The notes under the pieces are model-generated. The model did not search any database, was not told where the DNA came from, and worked only from the letters and a program-made list of their open reading frames with translations. A program made the position numbers and the translations under genes. 64,000 nucleotides of DNA, taken from Luzula sylvatica. Lineage: Eukaryota > Streptophyta > Magnoliopsida > Poales > Juncaceae. Shown here piece by piece: positions 23,326-35,989 of the stretch. Positions within the stretch are counted from its first letter, which is position 1, and every line of letters begins with the position of its first letter. The stretch lies in the NCBI GenBank assembly GCA_946800325.1, contig OX326956.1, forward strand, positions 71,233,087 to 71,297,086, written 5' to 3'.

Positions 23326-23838
23326 ATATTTAGAGATGGTAAATGGATAATTTAGAAAAAAATGATACTTAGAGATGACTTTCGTTCGCGTTACAATGTT
23401 GATGTCCTTAAAGATTTATTCGTCCCCACCAATTATATTATTTGGTGTGCACCGGGTCTAACGAATAGCCTTTCATGATACAGTAGCATTTCTAACCGCG
23501 TTTGCACAGACGAAATCATACCCAAACACCTACTACAATTATCAGGAATATCGTAACACTTGCCAAACAAATTCTGCAGGAATCTATTTGAAGTGGATAT
23601 GTAAGAAAATTAACTGGGGAAGTATAAGACTTGTATGAGATTGTATCTCTTCTTTTTCCCTCTTTCTTTCTTGAATTTTAGTATGATTTTTTCTTTCTTC
23701 TTCTCTTTTTCTCTTGTTTTTCCATTCAAGTATCATGTCATATTTATACTAGAATGGTACGTGCTACGCGTTGACACATTGTCATCCATGTGTCAATATG
23801 CATGTTATTTTTTATCATATCACGACACACACACACAC

Positions 23839-23875
<37 letters not shown>

Positions 23876-24733
23876 GCATATTTTCTTCATGACACATATT
23901 CATACAAGTGTAATTGTGCATGTTCTTACCATCTTATTTCATGACGACACATAATTTTCTCATTATTTATATGATGACACATAATATCATTCATATATTA
24001 TCATGATATATAATGACACATACTATCATCTACTTATTTTATCATGACATTTATGACATAATAATTATGTCATAAAGAGAATATAAATATACAAGTCTAA
24101 TAGATCTTGTTGATTTTCTAAAACAAAATTTCTAAAATAAAATAATTTTTGAAAATAAAATTTATTTTGAAAATCTTTAACAAAATTACACCTATATTAA
24201 GCCTCAATAGTTTGGTAAGGTTTCTTTTTATTGCAATCTCGATATAATTAAAGATTTTTATGTCATCGACTTTTTAAATGTATTTGATTTGATTTTCTGG
24301 CAAGTGAAATATTATTTATAGATGAGCAATTTTCAGTCTTCGATTGTCACATATTAGGATGCGAGAAAAAAAAAATTGGACAGTGAAACACAAATTATTT
24401 TTTTCCCTATTTGTCCATGTAAAATAAATCTTTATATCTATATATTTAATTCTGTCATACAATGCTTTTCGAATCTGTACTCTCCCAAGAGCAGGATAAA
24501 ATGAAATCAAATTTGATCATCTTATTATATGAACATTAATATTGATATTGATTATCTCAATCAATTTAGATATTTATCAATCGAATATCAGAAATGGTAT
24601 CACTACCATTAGTGATGTTGTTGCAATATGGGGGTTCAACGAAAATGCTGCACCAGTGCTCTTAGTTTTTGTACTTTCACTTCCTGTGTTGTTGCTGTTG
24701 GTATTGCTACTTCCTACAGCGGCAATACATTCA
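23326..24733. other. Intergenic, low-complexity
   Basis: No gene seen. Tandem-repeat DNA continues from the hAT flank. 23900-24060 has many ATGACACATA-like motifs. 24110-24550 is very AT-rich. Confidence 0.5.
23826..23874. repeat. (AC)n(GT)n compound microsatellite
   Basis: A short AC run switches at 23841 to a GT run of about 16 units, giving an inverted dinucleotide repeat that could fold as a hairpin. Confidence 0.93.
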
Positions 24734-26202
24734 GGCCCTGTTCGGTGCTAGAGTTTTTGTGTGTGGGAAGTGAAGTTTGTTTAGGAAGTGTAGTAATCAA
24801 AACTTACTAGTGTTCTTTGGCAACTTAGGAAGTGTAGTTTTATAATTCAAAACTTTCAAAATTTGCTCCCAACAGTACACAAAATCATGCTTTGAAAACT
24901 TGTGTAAAAGTAGATTTTTAGAAACTCTCTCTCTCTTTCTCTCTCTCGCTTTCTTTGTTGTGAACTACCCCACCTCTCTTTCACTCCTTCCCGCCAATCT
25001 GAAGAACAAGGATAGATGAAGAAATCGGCTCAATCCGACGAGGTAATCGGCAACCCTAGCCACGTTGTAGCTTCAAGAAAGAGAAAAGGTGTGATTTCCC
25101 TCTTTTACCTTCTCATTTTTCTCTATTTTACTTCTTTTTTTTCTTGCTTTACTGGTGTATTGCCTTTTTGACAAATTTTAGAAAGGGTTTCTTGCAAATT
25201 ATACTCGAAATTAACTTTTTAAGTTTAATATCAGCTTCAAATTGGGTATTTTTGTGAATTTCAGTTAGTTCTTCAAATTTTCGACTTCAATTTGGGTTGT
25301 TTTAAGATCTCCTGTCGATATTTATGCAATAATGTTCAATTCAAAAGTACATCAGTAAAGCACATCAGTAATTGAAAAGTGGATAAAAGTGTCAATTTGT
25401 GCAATAGTGTCTTACGGAAATTTTTTTCTCAATAATTTGTCTTTATTCAATAATTACTGAAGTTGAAAATTCAAAAGTGGACAAAAGTGTCAATTTATGC
25501 AATACTGTTTTAAGATTTTTTAAACATGCTCGAAATTGGCTTACTAATTAATTCCATTTACATGACTAATTGGCTCACAAAATTTTCAACACTAAGTTTT
25601 TAGCAAATTAAGTATGCTGGAAAGTGCCCCTGAATTATTTACTAATTAGACCTTGTGCAAAGGCATATTTGGTGTCGTTATAAGTTTTTAGCAAATTAAG
25701 TATGCTGGAAAGTGCCCCTGAATTATTTACTAATTAGACCTTGTACTTAATTAATTTGCAGATAAAGATAGATATGTCGTACGAGGCGAATGGACCGAAG
25801 TGCAAAGGCATATTTGGTGTCGTTATAAGTTCAATATGGAGCAAATTATTGAAGTCTTTATGTCATGTTGGTTATAACAATTAACAAGCATAATTGATGT
25901 GTTTTGTAAAATTATTTTAATATATATTAACATGTTTTCGGATATTACAAATATATTATGTTATGTTTATTTTGAAGATGTGTTATCATGTGCAATTTAA
26001 TTCATATGTAGGAGATAAATTGATCATGTGCAATTTAATTTATATTTGATAGTTTCCTACATTTTGATCAAACACTTTTTTTTTATAATTCCATATTTGT
26101 TTTGTAGTTTTGTGTACTACAAGTTTTCTCCAAATAAAAGTTGAAATCCTATAACATACAAGTTTCCTATGCTAACACAAAACTGTGTTAGCAAACACGC
26201 CC
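24734..26202. mobile_element. PIF/Harbinger-type nonautonomous element, 1.47 kb
   Basis: Left end GGCCCTGTTCGGTGCTA; right end read inward GGGCGTGTTTGCTAACA. The flanking triplet TCA is duplicated (24731-24733 and 26203-26205). Harbinger elements make 3-bp duplications and have GGG..TGTTTGG ends. No transposase inside. A 60-bp stretch (AAGTATGCTGGAAAGTGCCC...) is duplicated at about 25610 and 25690. Confidence 0.7.
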
Positions 26203-26205
26203 TCA

Positions 26206-26574
26206 TTCTTTCATGTATGGTTTTATCTCAGGAGAGAGACTCAGAAACTCTTTTTTTTTTTAATTTATGCATAAAACAAAATATAATAAATAATATGGGC
26301 TTACCAGTTACCACCCCTTAAAAGTACTTTTTTTTTTAAAAAAAAACAGCCAAGTATAATTATAATATATATTATTTTTTATTAAAAAAATCATGCAAGT
26401 AATACATTTTCATCCTTCGGATGATGCAGTATATGTCTAAAAAATTACAATTACAATATATTTCATGTCCTTTTTATCATTTATTAAAATCATCAAAATC
26501 ATGTATAACAATTATAAGAATCGATACTTTTTTAAGGATGAATTTCTTATCTATTTAAATATAACAAATCTTCG
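26206..26574. other. Intergenic, AT-rich; 3' flank of the TBL gene
   Basis: No gene or clear repeat. It should contain the 3' UTR of the minus-strand TBL gene. Confidence 0.5.
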
Positions 26575-28139
26575 TCACTTGCCTTGAAGGATAGATGCAT
26601 AGAGCAATTGGTTCCACGTGTCGGGTACGCCGGCAATGCACCAGTGTGTGCAATCGTTCGGGAATTTGATCCCGCTATATTTCGAGGGATGCCCGTCTTT
26701 TCTTAATTGCGATAAGAAGGTTATGTCTAGCAAATAAATCGGCTTGGATATGCTGCCCAAAACATTTTTTACAATTCCTTCTTGTGGCACCGGTCCGGCA
26801 GGATATGCGGTTGTTTGTACTGGTTGTGTTTCTCCAATACATGTATGTGCGGCTGATTCGCCCCAATCTTCACCGCTAAACCGAACAAATATAAAAATTA
26901 AGGATATATGCATACCGAAATAATCATAGTATGTCAATTTGACAATTTCTTTTTTCCGGTATTAATATATAATTAAGGAATAATAATTGCAGTAAATTTA
27001 TGTCGTAGCAGTAGCTTATCATTAGAACGTGCTTTAAAGTTGGCACTTACTGATAGTGGACGGGCGAGACGCCCTGGTAGTAAAGTTTAGTAGTTACGGG
27101 GACATTTTCATTGACCCATTTAGCCCATGTCCGTAGCCCTTTTGTAAACGCAACCGTCCGATCCATATCCTTGAGAAACTTTTGTCCATCTTGTAAGTAA
27201 TCCCATCTAAATGCAAAAATTCGATTTGATTCGTATATAATGAAATTTAGTTATGAGGTATATACAAAATAACAAAACAGATAAATCGGGTCTTACGGTT
27301 GTGCAGATCCCGTGCGAGGCCACCAATGCCAGGTATTGAAAATTAACACATCAGCAGTTAGCCAGGTGGACCCGGCTTGGACTGAGTCGAGTTTGAGAAC
27401 TCGGCCCATTGGTTCGCTGATGATGTCGACCAAATAGTGCGAGAGATAGTACATTAAACTGACATTATAATCCTGCAGAAGAAATTCATTAAAATTAAGC
27501 TTATTTTAGAGTAACAAATAAGTTGTTACAGAAAATCCTGTGATATTATTTCGTTCTTTGTGATCTTCTAACAGCTGGAAATGGGACCCTTGGGCCCCAT
27601 TTTCCAGCTTGAACCCATTTTGATTTTTAAGTTAATCATATCGTATCAACGTCTCTTGTTTGCAACTTAGTTTGATGTTGATTGAGAAGGGCCAATGTAC
27701 TGTTGGTACCATTCTAACAGTCTAACCCCATGCACTCCCCCAAACTCAATGATTGATTTGTTCAAAAAATACATTAGATCCGGATTCTTTTTTAATTTGT
27801 TAAACTAGCAAAATGCAGCTCAGTCCATGTTATATATTTAGAATTAATAATCCACTAGTTATATATGTTATTTAATATATTCTCTTATTAATATGTAACT
27901 AACTTAATGTTAAGAAAAATACTTTATTATCAAAAAAGTCCGAATAAAAAGAATGAAATAGAATGTATGAGTTAATAATGACTACTCATCAAAAAGACAA
28001 GTTAGAGAGCAAAATGATGGGTAGAGAAAGCATGGGTCAAAGAAACATGGTCACAGAATTGAGCACATGCCAAGATGCCATGTTCCATAGGATAGATAAT
28101 ACTTTAATGCTTGGCTTTCATTGCCCTCTCTCTCTCTAT

Positions 28140-28178
<39 letters not shown>

Positions 28179-29395
28179 CTCACACATGCTCTACCACTCA
28201 AAATCTCAAATTCACACATTTCCACCATTTAATTTTGTTCCTGTCTGTTTTTCAATTTAATTCTTTGTACATTTACATTCAAATTTGAAATTGTATCCCT
28301 TTTCAAATTTGTATTGAAAATAGACATGATCTGAACATTATTTGTGTGATGTCAATTCAAGTTAAACATCATACTAGATATACTTGGTATATTCACGTTT
28401 TTGGGGTTTTAGATTGTTAGGGTTTTACATCATGTGTTATTTCCCCTTTTCCCCCTCATCTTGCTGAATAAATGTATGACATAACAGTAAAACATGATAA
28501 CAATATGATTTAAAAGCTGACCTTGCATATCTATAGAATCTAAATAGATTCTATAAAATCTAAATATTTATAATAATAATTTATATATATTTATATTCAA
28601 TTTAAATAAAATAAAATATGCAATAAAGAAGAAAAAATGAATACCTCAAATCTAACAATGGTCATTACATCGGTTCGGGTGCTGGTGGTTTTCGCATTCG
28701 GCGCGGCTGCGTGGAGCATGCACAACAACGACTCGAATTGATTGAGACTCAACGAATCGCCGACGAACATAATTTTCTTACCACTCCATCTCTTCAGCAA
28801 ATCCAGACCGTCAAATCTTCGCACAAATAGAACATCAAATTATATAAGGAAAATAATACCTCCAATAGAAAATTTACTAATTCATTAACCCTATCATAGT
28901 TTATTAAGACCCACAAATATACAACCACCTAACATTCAATGAAAAAATTAATTAGTGTAAATTTTTGAGAAAAATAAAACAAGTCCATACAAAATTGATA
29001 TTGCTGGCAAAATAAGATGCAATTAAATAATTTTACACTTTTCAAGGAATCTTTCATTGGTTTTGAATCACTGAGCAATTGCTCAATGATAATATATAAA
29101 ATCAAATACTTTAATTTAACACAAACACTAACCTTGGTAAGTCACACCCAATAGGCTTCCATTTATATTCGAGATATAATTTATCTTGACGGCCGTACTT
29201 TAAGCAATCATATTCAGCTCGAATAAATGGGCAATTAGCAGAATCATAAAGTGGATACGATGGATCCACAACCCAATTGCCATTAAACAAATTGCATCCA
29301 TCGTTGGTATCTCCATTTCCTCTCGAAACGAAGAGGAAGAACGAAAGAAGAAACAGAGACTCAAAACCCATCTTGGTTTTGAGTCTCATCTCCAT
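26575..29395 (-). CDS. Trichome birefringence-like (TBL/PMR5, DUF231) protein, five exons, 355 aa
   Basis: TBL proteins are Golgi O-acetyltransferases of cell-wall polysaccharides such as xylan, mannan and pectin; which substrate applies here is unknown. Exons (GT-AG, phases agree): 29395-29133, 28816-28645, 27472-27297, 27206-27051, 26875-26575. The N-terminus [16 protein letters not shown] is a signal peptide or anchor. The PMR5N domain follows with [11 protein letters not shown] (~34-44), DCLKYGR and the typical cysteines. The GDS motif [10 protein letters not shown] has Asp108-Ser109. The second catalytic motif DCTHWC is D330-H333. ATG at 29395 is the first of three in-frame ATGs; the third (MGF, about residue 9) would fit a signal peptide better. 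The length is near that of the TBL37-43 group. The frame is intact, so the gene is probably functional. Confidence 0.9.
28142..28178. repeat. (CA)n microsatellite in TBL intron 2
   Basis: About 18 CA units, preceded by a short CT run, inside the longest intron of the TBL gene. Confidence 0.95.
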
Positions 29396-29796
29396 TGCAG
29401 ATCTTCAATGCCCCTCAGCAGCAGCAAAAGAGACGTCTTATACGAATAGATTGATGTGAAAGGGATGTATGTGTTGATTATGGGAGTATGATTCTAATTT
29501 TGGGTTGTTTTCAATGGTAAATGGAGACGAGATAAGCGAAAAAGTGAAGAAAGGAAAATAAATCGGTCTTGGTTTTGGCATTAGAGATTTGGTACAATGA
29601 GAGAGGGAAAAGGGGATGAACTGGACAAATATGGTGTGAATAAATCAATCAATGAGTCGAAGATTTTTGGTTTAATTGAGAAGATTTATTGTGTTGAGAA
29701 ACAAAGCATTGGGTAGTAACAGAGCAGAGTGTAGTCTGAATCCGGTACAATTAAGGACGTACGTGATTTCGTACAATGCCTCTAAACGTCGGTCGT

Positions 29797-29806
29797 CTTT
29801 ATATAA
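29797..29806 (-). promoter_or_regulatory. Possible TATA box upstream of the TBL gene
   Basis: Minus-strand TTATATAAAG is about 400 bp before the ATG, which needs a long 5' UTR or a 5' intron. No better TATA motif is closer. Confidence 0.25.
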
Positions 29807-30429
29807 CCGACAGACGGGATTTATGGCATTAATTACAGGACCTATAAGCTCATTAGAAAAGAAATCTTTACTTTCCAAGGAAGAAAAAGAATAATTAGAA
29901 ATCAAATATTCTTTTCTTTCTATATTTATGTTAGTTTTAACTTTGTGCAATGGGCGAAGTTTTGTAAAAAAATAAATATAATAAGTTTAAAATGCACATT
30001 TTAAATTATCACGTGTAAATTTGTAATTGTAAAGAAAATAAATTATGTATATAGGACATGTTTATTTCAAGAATTGATATTTTTGCGTTTCGAATAATTA
30101 CTTTTAATTTTTATTAAAATTTTCGAAATACACATTTTTAATAATGTATGTAGAAAATTCTCATATATTAGTTTATTTATTATATTTTTTACAATTTAAG
30201 TTATAAAAATAAGAATGACGTTATTTCTATTTATTTTTCTGCGTCTAGAGCGATTATTCCTGAATTATCAAATAGCCATGATTAAATACGATATGTCTTT
30301 CAAAATAATTATTCCATAATATGTTTCTTATTTAAATATAGAAAAATGAATGATTTTGCACTCTGGAGAAATGCACTCCGAAGTTGTCCACAATCCGGTC
30401 CATTTCCGTCATCTCCTATACTTTTTTTA

Positions 30430-30900
30430 TAATATTTTATCTTTTTGTAATATTATGAATAAAAGATTTGTTGTTATCTATACCGTTTTATTATTATTTA
30501 TAATTTTTTCTATTCGTTTATACCGTTTTATTATTATTTTTATTATTTTTATTTTTTATACATTTTTATAGTATAGATTAATTAAAGATCTATTGTTATT
30601 TATATTTTCTATATTATAAATTAAAGATTTCTTGTTATTTATATTTTTTGTACTATTATTTATATATTTTTCAATACTTGACATTAAAATATGTTGTTAT
30701 TTACACATTTTTACTATACTTTTTTCTATACTACGGATAAAAATTATATTGTTATTTATGTTACTCATTATTATTTATACATTTTTCTATAGTATAAAAA
30801 TATTTGTTGTTATTTATAGTCTTTTACTATTATTTATTTATATTTTTTCTATATTGTCGATTATAGATATGTAAATATGTATTATTTATACTATTTTGTA
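30430..30900. repeat. Degenerate T-rich tandem array
   Basis: Repeated units of the form TTGTTATTTATA, then TTTTTACTATTATTTATA, then TTTTTCTATACTA, imperfectly spaced at about 60-80 bp. Copies have diverged strongly. Confidence 0.6.
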
Positions 30901-32502
30901 TACGATGGATACAAGATTGTGGTTAATTATATTATTTTCATTTTAAAAAAGTATAAATATGAAGGTCAAAAATATAAAAGATAAGTTCCTAAATTTTGAA
31001 AGTGAAAAGTGGATTGTTATTGGACACTGCCCGAATATATGGCGCTGCTTGTAGAAAACGACCACTCGTCTATCTTTATACCGTGTATTTTCTTTTGAAG
31101 TTGCGGTTTGTCACATGGCGCATCGTGGTTCAATGCGGCGTAACAAAATTCATTTTCTCTGGAAATGTTGCAGTCCTCATATAGATATTACCAATACTAC
31201 AAATAATTAAAATCAACAAAATTATTATGAGATAATTCATATATCAAAAGTAACATTTATGTAAATTAAGTTAATCAACTCAAAGTATTATTACTAGGTT
31301 TTTCTTTATTTGAATTAATGATACATTTTTATTTTTGATACAATAATTTATGTAAGGTATTAGAAATAAATTAATCGATGATTAACTATAAATACTATAA
31401 TTGAAAAAAAATATATGATATTGATCTAGACTTTTTGTTTGAATCAATCAGTCCCTCAAACTCTATTTCGGTTCATTTAATATCTTTAATTATTTTTTTT
31501 TTTTAGTTTAAAATGTTTCTTACATCCGTTAATTAATGACATGAGAGTTAAATCCATTACATGACAGTGCAATAATCTGATGACATGGTAAAAAAAAATC
31601 TAGTTTTGCTAATCGAGATATATCTCTTCAAATAATACTCATAGTTTTCTCTGCTCGTGTTTCTATTCCATCATAAATCAAACAAACAAAAAAATTTCAA
31701 TAAAAAATATTGTGTTTCGTTACATATCTTTTCATGAATTTAATTTTTCTAAATCTTCTCTCAAATAATATATGCTAGTACATTTGGCATTCTTTTGTAA
31801 TTTCAAACATTAAAATTAACATAAATAATATATAATAAAAATTAAAGATAGCACGAACGGACAAAACTCTAAAATCATCACCGGAACTTCTAAAATTGTC
31901 TTTTGAACTTTCAAAATCACCAAAGCAAAAAAAGAAGAAACAATCATCAAGTAAATCATAAACTTAACTTCTAAATCATTAAACAACCTAAATCAATAGA
32001 CTAAATCATATACGATCAAATTAAACAATAAATTATAATAAAAACACCTTTAAATCCTACATCATAAAAATAAATCTGAATCCTAAAATTCAAATTGATT
32101 TTTTAAATTAAAATATAACTTATGACATAACATCATTTCTACGTTGGCTTTGAGATTGATCACTCTTTTTCTTGCCGGTTTTGTCGAAACCCTATTGAAA
32201 ATTGAGAAAATCAATACTAGTTTGTAACTACGAAATTGATGAAAGGTTTATTAGCCAAAACATTGTTGGAGAGACTTGTTGCTTTGTTATGTACTTGTTT
32301 TTGGCACGAGATACATGTTATGTACTTGATTTTGGGACTACACTACACCTTCAAAGTTTCAATATATTTTTGTTTTAAAACCACATTATCCAATAAATAA
32401 TTTTTTTTTCCTAATAATAAATATATTACTTTTTAGATGCTCGATATATTTTTAGATTTATAATACATCTTTTTTAAACATATCACGTACATTTTAAAAT
32501 GT

Positions 32503-32507
<5 letters not shown>

Positions 32508-32567
<60 letters not shown>
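32508..32567. repeat. (AT)n microsatellite
   Basis: About 30 uninterrupted AT units in AT-rich intergenic DNA. Confidence 0.95.
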
Positions 32568-32569
<2 letters not shown>

Positions 32570-32827
32570 ATCTGAAAATTATATTTTATAGATGGCGCAT
32601 ATACCTTTTGAATAACATTATGCAACTTTAACACGGACTATAATACTTTTCAATAGAATTATATTCCAACTAAATTTAAAATTACCACAAAATATATAAG
32701 ATAATATTTTTTAAATAAATAAATGAACTATTAAAAGGCATATATAATTAATTTCAATGGGTTTGTACCAAAGACTGTCAGGTAAAAAAGTATTAACCAA
32801 AAAAGGTTAATTACGTCATTACCTTAA

Positions 32828-33220
32828 GGGTGTGCTTCCGAATTTTTTATGAAGGGGGAGAGAATGGAATGGAAGGGAATGAAGGGGAAAGGAAGAAATG
32901 TGTTTTCTCTTGCTTCCGAGTTTTAAAATGTTTAATGAAGGAGAAAGGAGAGGAAGAAATAAGATCATGAAAAATGACAATTTTACCTTTTGTATCATTG
33001 TTAAGTATAAAATGAAATTAAGAGTATTAGAGTGTTATAATATTTTTTAACCTCTATTACCCCCAAATTTGGAGAGAATAAGAATTGATCTTTCTCGTAT
33101 ATACGAAAGAAATAATTTATTTTTCATTTTTTTTTAACTCATCGTAAAAAAAATTTGGAACAAGATAAAAATTAATCTTCTCATTCATTTATTTTCATTC
33201 TCTCTCATTGGAGCACACCA
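32828..33220. mobile_element. Small MITE, Harbinger/Stowaway-like, 393 bp
   Basis: Left end GGGTGTGCTTCCGA; right end read inward TGGTGTGCTCCAAT. TAA flanks both sides (32825-32827 and 33221-33223). The interior is purine-rich on the left and pyrimidine-rich on the right. Ends are short, so the superfamily is uncertain. Confidence 0.55.
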
Positions 33221-33369
33221 TAAAGGGGAATATCTCTTTAAATTGGTTGGCGAGGAGGTTTGTAAGAATGCACAAGTTAATTCTTATAAAAATCAGCTAC
33301 AGATACATCTTACCTTCCACCCATCATTCTCTCTTGATGATAACTTGATAATGATATGTTCGTTGTACA

Positions 33370-34345
33370 TAGGGATGTAAATGGTGCGGGTAATGCCCGA
33401 CCCGACCCGAACCGGATCCGTCTAAATATCCGGATCCGAATAAAATTACCCGGATCCGAGCGGATCCGGATACTATCCGGATCCGTTTTTTCGGATCCGG
33501 ATCCGGATCCGGAACAAAAAATACGGTCGGATCCGGATCCGGATCCGGATAATTACCCGGATCCGAATAGCAATGCAAAACGGATACCCGTTTTTCCAAA
33601 TTCATTTAAACATTAATTGATCAATATATTTGAAATTTTACTTGAACATTCATAAATAATAATTACTGCAAATATAATTTTATGAGAAAAAAAATGTGTG
33701 ATAGAAGCCCCTACATATAAAACTTGAAATATAAGTAATGTATTTAATTACCTATCAATAATTAGCATATTGTTAATTATAAATATAACATGGTCTCTGC
33801 AAGCCATGGTCTTGTCAAAATAAAGAATTTAAGCCATGACCTATTGTTATTTGTAAAATATCATATAAGAATTTCCTTCAATATAAGAATTAAATTAAAA
33901 TTTAAGAAATATATTTTGAATTGATTAATTAAAATATAATATTGTATACATTATAAATTATTAGTATCCGTATTCGCGCGACATAAATTATTAGTCAAAC
34001 TCACGTTTTCATCATTTCGACCAAATTACTCTATTATATTCAACAAATATTTGAATTTAGTAAAGTATAATTATATTATTTATTACTTAAGTATTATCAT
34101 AATTGTATCATAAATATTTTGATTAGAAAAAAATAATTAATTACATATACAATATATGTCTGAACTATCCGAATATTATCCGGATCCGTATCCGTATCCG
34201 ACGATATCCGAACCGTATCCGTATCCGTTTAATATCCGAACCATATCCGGATCCGACACTATCCGGATCCGGATCCGACAAAAAATACGGATCCGGATCT
34301 GGTATGACCACTATCCGAACCGGATCCGAACCGTTTACACTCCTA
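33370..34345. mobile_element. hAT MITE with ATCCGGAT-rich subterminal arrays, 976 bp
   Basis: Left end TAGGGATGTAAATGG; right end read inward TAGGAGTGTAAACGG. An exact 8-bp duplication GTTGTACA flanks it (33362-33369 and 34346-34353). About 190 bp inside each end is packed with ATCCGGATCCG motifs in inverted arrangement, while the centre is AT-rich and non-coding. Open frames rich in DPDPDP or RIRI come from the arrays and are not genes. Confidence 0.9.
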
Positions 34346-34601
34346 GTTGTACATCCAAAACGATCACTTCCATAAAACAAGTACCACCTTAGCCTATCAG
34401 TACATGATTAATGAGGTCATTTTCAAATATTTGCAAATCTTTACAGGTACATGAGCATCACTCTGATTTATTATATTTTAGGAATAAAAAGTTTTTACAG
34501 GAGTATTGAGCAAATATTTGTATCTTTTTTTTTATTATTAATTGAGGCCGGTTTAGTGCCCCGCTCGAAAAATGTTATATTAATTAATATAACACCAATT
34601 A

Positions 34602-35989
34602 GGGCCTGTTTGGATAGTTGTATTAGGTACAACATGTGATATTGGTAATGCAGTAGATGCATTTCTTGTGATTGCAATTCAATGCTTTATGTTTGGACAT
34701 AAGAATTTGAAATCATTGTGGTTACAAGTCGATTGTTTGGGTTTATGTAATAAGAACAACAAAACATACATGTAATAAATTTATAATCTTTTATAGAGGT
34801 TTAATTTAAGTGATACACCAAATAAAATTTAGAAACATAATTCTAGTAAAAAAAATGAAACACAACACAAAATTAACGTCGAAGTATATCAATTAATTCT
34901 CATTCTTTTTGGTGTCCTAATAATCGCCACATAACTTGATATCCAACTTTGAAAATCAAACAATCTCGAACCTACATCGGAATGACTACATAATCGAACG
35001 ACTCACAACTTCGAATAACCTGACCCGAAGCATGACATTTGCTACTTAATTGGTACTCTGAATAGAAATAAAAAATACTTAAAAATACTTTAATTGATAC
35101 ATTTATATTAAAAACAATTGCTACCTAAATAGTTCCATTAGCAAACAGAAATTGATACTTCAAATTCGGCAAAAATGGACTTGAAAGAAATGATGAATTT
35201 TAATCAAAAGAGCAGTTTGGGTGAGCTTAAAGAGCAAGAAAAAAAAAACTTCTTTCCATAGTATCATCCATCTAACTAGAAATTTTATAATTGGTACACA
35301 CTTTTTGAAATAGTATCATCCACCGTATAATGTATGAACACAAACCATTTGTATAAATACCTAATATAAATTTCAAATACAAAATTACTAGAAACAACAA
35401 ACTCAATTGTCTTGAGTGTATTCGGTAAACCATTGCACAAGAACATACGATTTTCTCGAATATATTCCAACTTGTTAGTAAGAAATTTTATAATTGGCAT
35501 TTCATCGAACAAGTGAGGGACACACTAAAAATTTGAGATATTTACTAATATGAGCTATTGTTCTTCAGTTCAAGATGAGGAGAGCTTCAAACCGTTGTGT
35601 TGGAAGAGAGAACAAAGGTGAAGAGGAACTAAAGAAGAGAACGATGAGGAGATTGAAATTGTGTTGAAAAACAATTTCTTTACGGAGAGAAGGAGAAAGC
35701 AGAGAGGTCAGGTGCTTCATTCTTTATGGAGAGAAGAAGACATAGGCGATTATGGAAAGGAGAAGGCAGAGACACTTCAGTTTAGTTTATTCACTCCCGC
35801 CAAAATTTCACATTCCCGCTATTGTAACTCCGGTAATTACTACGAGAATCCTAAATGCTGCATTAGGATGACTTATAGATGTTACAATTACAGCAGTATA
35901 CCAATTACCACAGTCCAAACAGAAGTATTAGTTCAATTACAGTAATTAATACTACTAACTACCCTTATTACACTCATCCAAACATGCCC
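34602..35989. mobile_element. PIF/Harbinger-type nonautonomous element, 1.39 kb
   Basis: Left end GGGCCTGTTTGGATAGTTGTA; right end read inward GGGCATGTTTGGATGAGTGTA. TTA is duplicated on both sides (34599-34601 and 35990-35992). Both the termini and the TTA duplication are standard for plant PIF/Harbinger elements. No transposase is recognisable; the interior near 35570-35770 is purine-rich. Confidence 0.85.

Larger units (their letters stand above)
29807..32827. other. Intergenic, AT-rich, no gene seen
   Basis: Very AT-rich. Hydrophobic-looking open frames near 30350-30870 come from the T-rich tandem array. 31000-31150 is GC-richer, without a recognisable product. Confidence 0.5.

Noticed and set aside
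30350..30874. Hydrophobic frames resembling small membrane proteins
   Set aside because: They follow a T-rich degenerate tandem array, with no promoter, splice or domain evidence.
33324..34392. DPDPDP- and RIRI-rich open frames on both strands
   Set aside because: They are by-products of the ATCCGGAT arrays of a hAT MITE.
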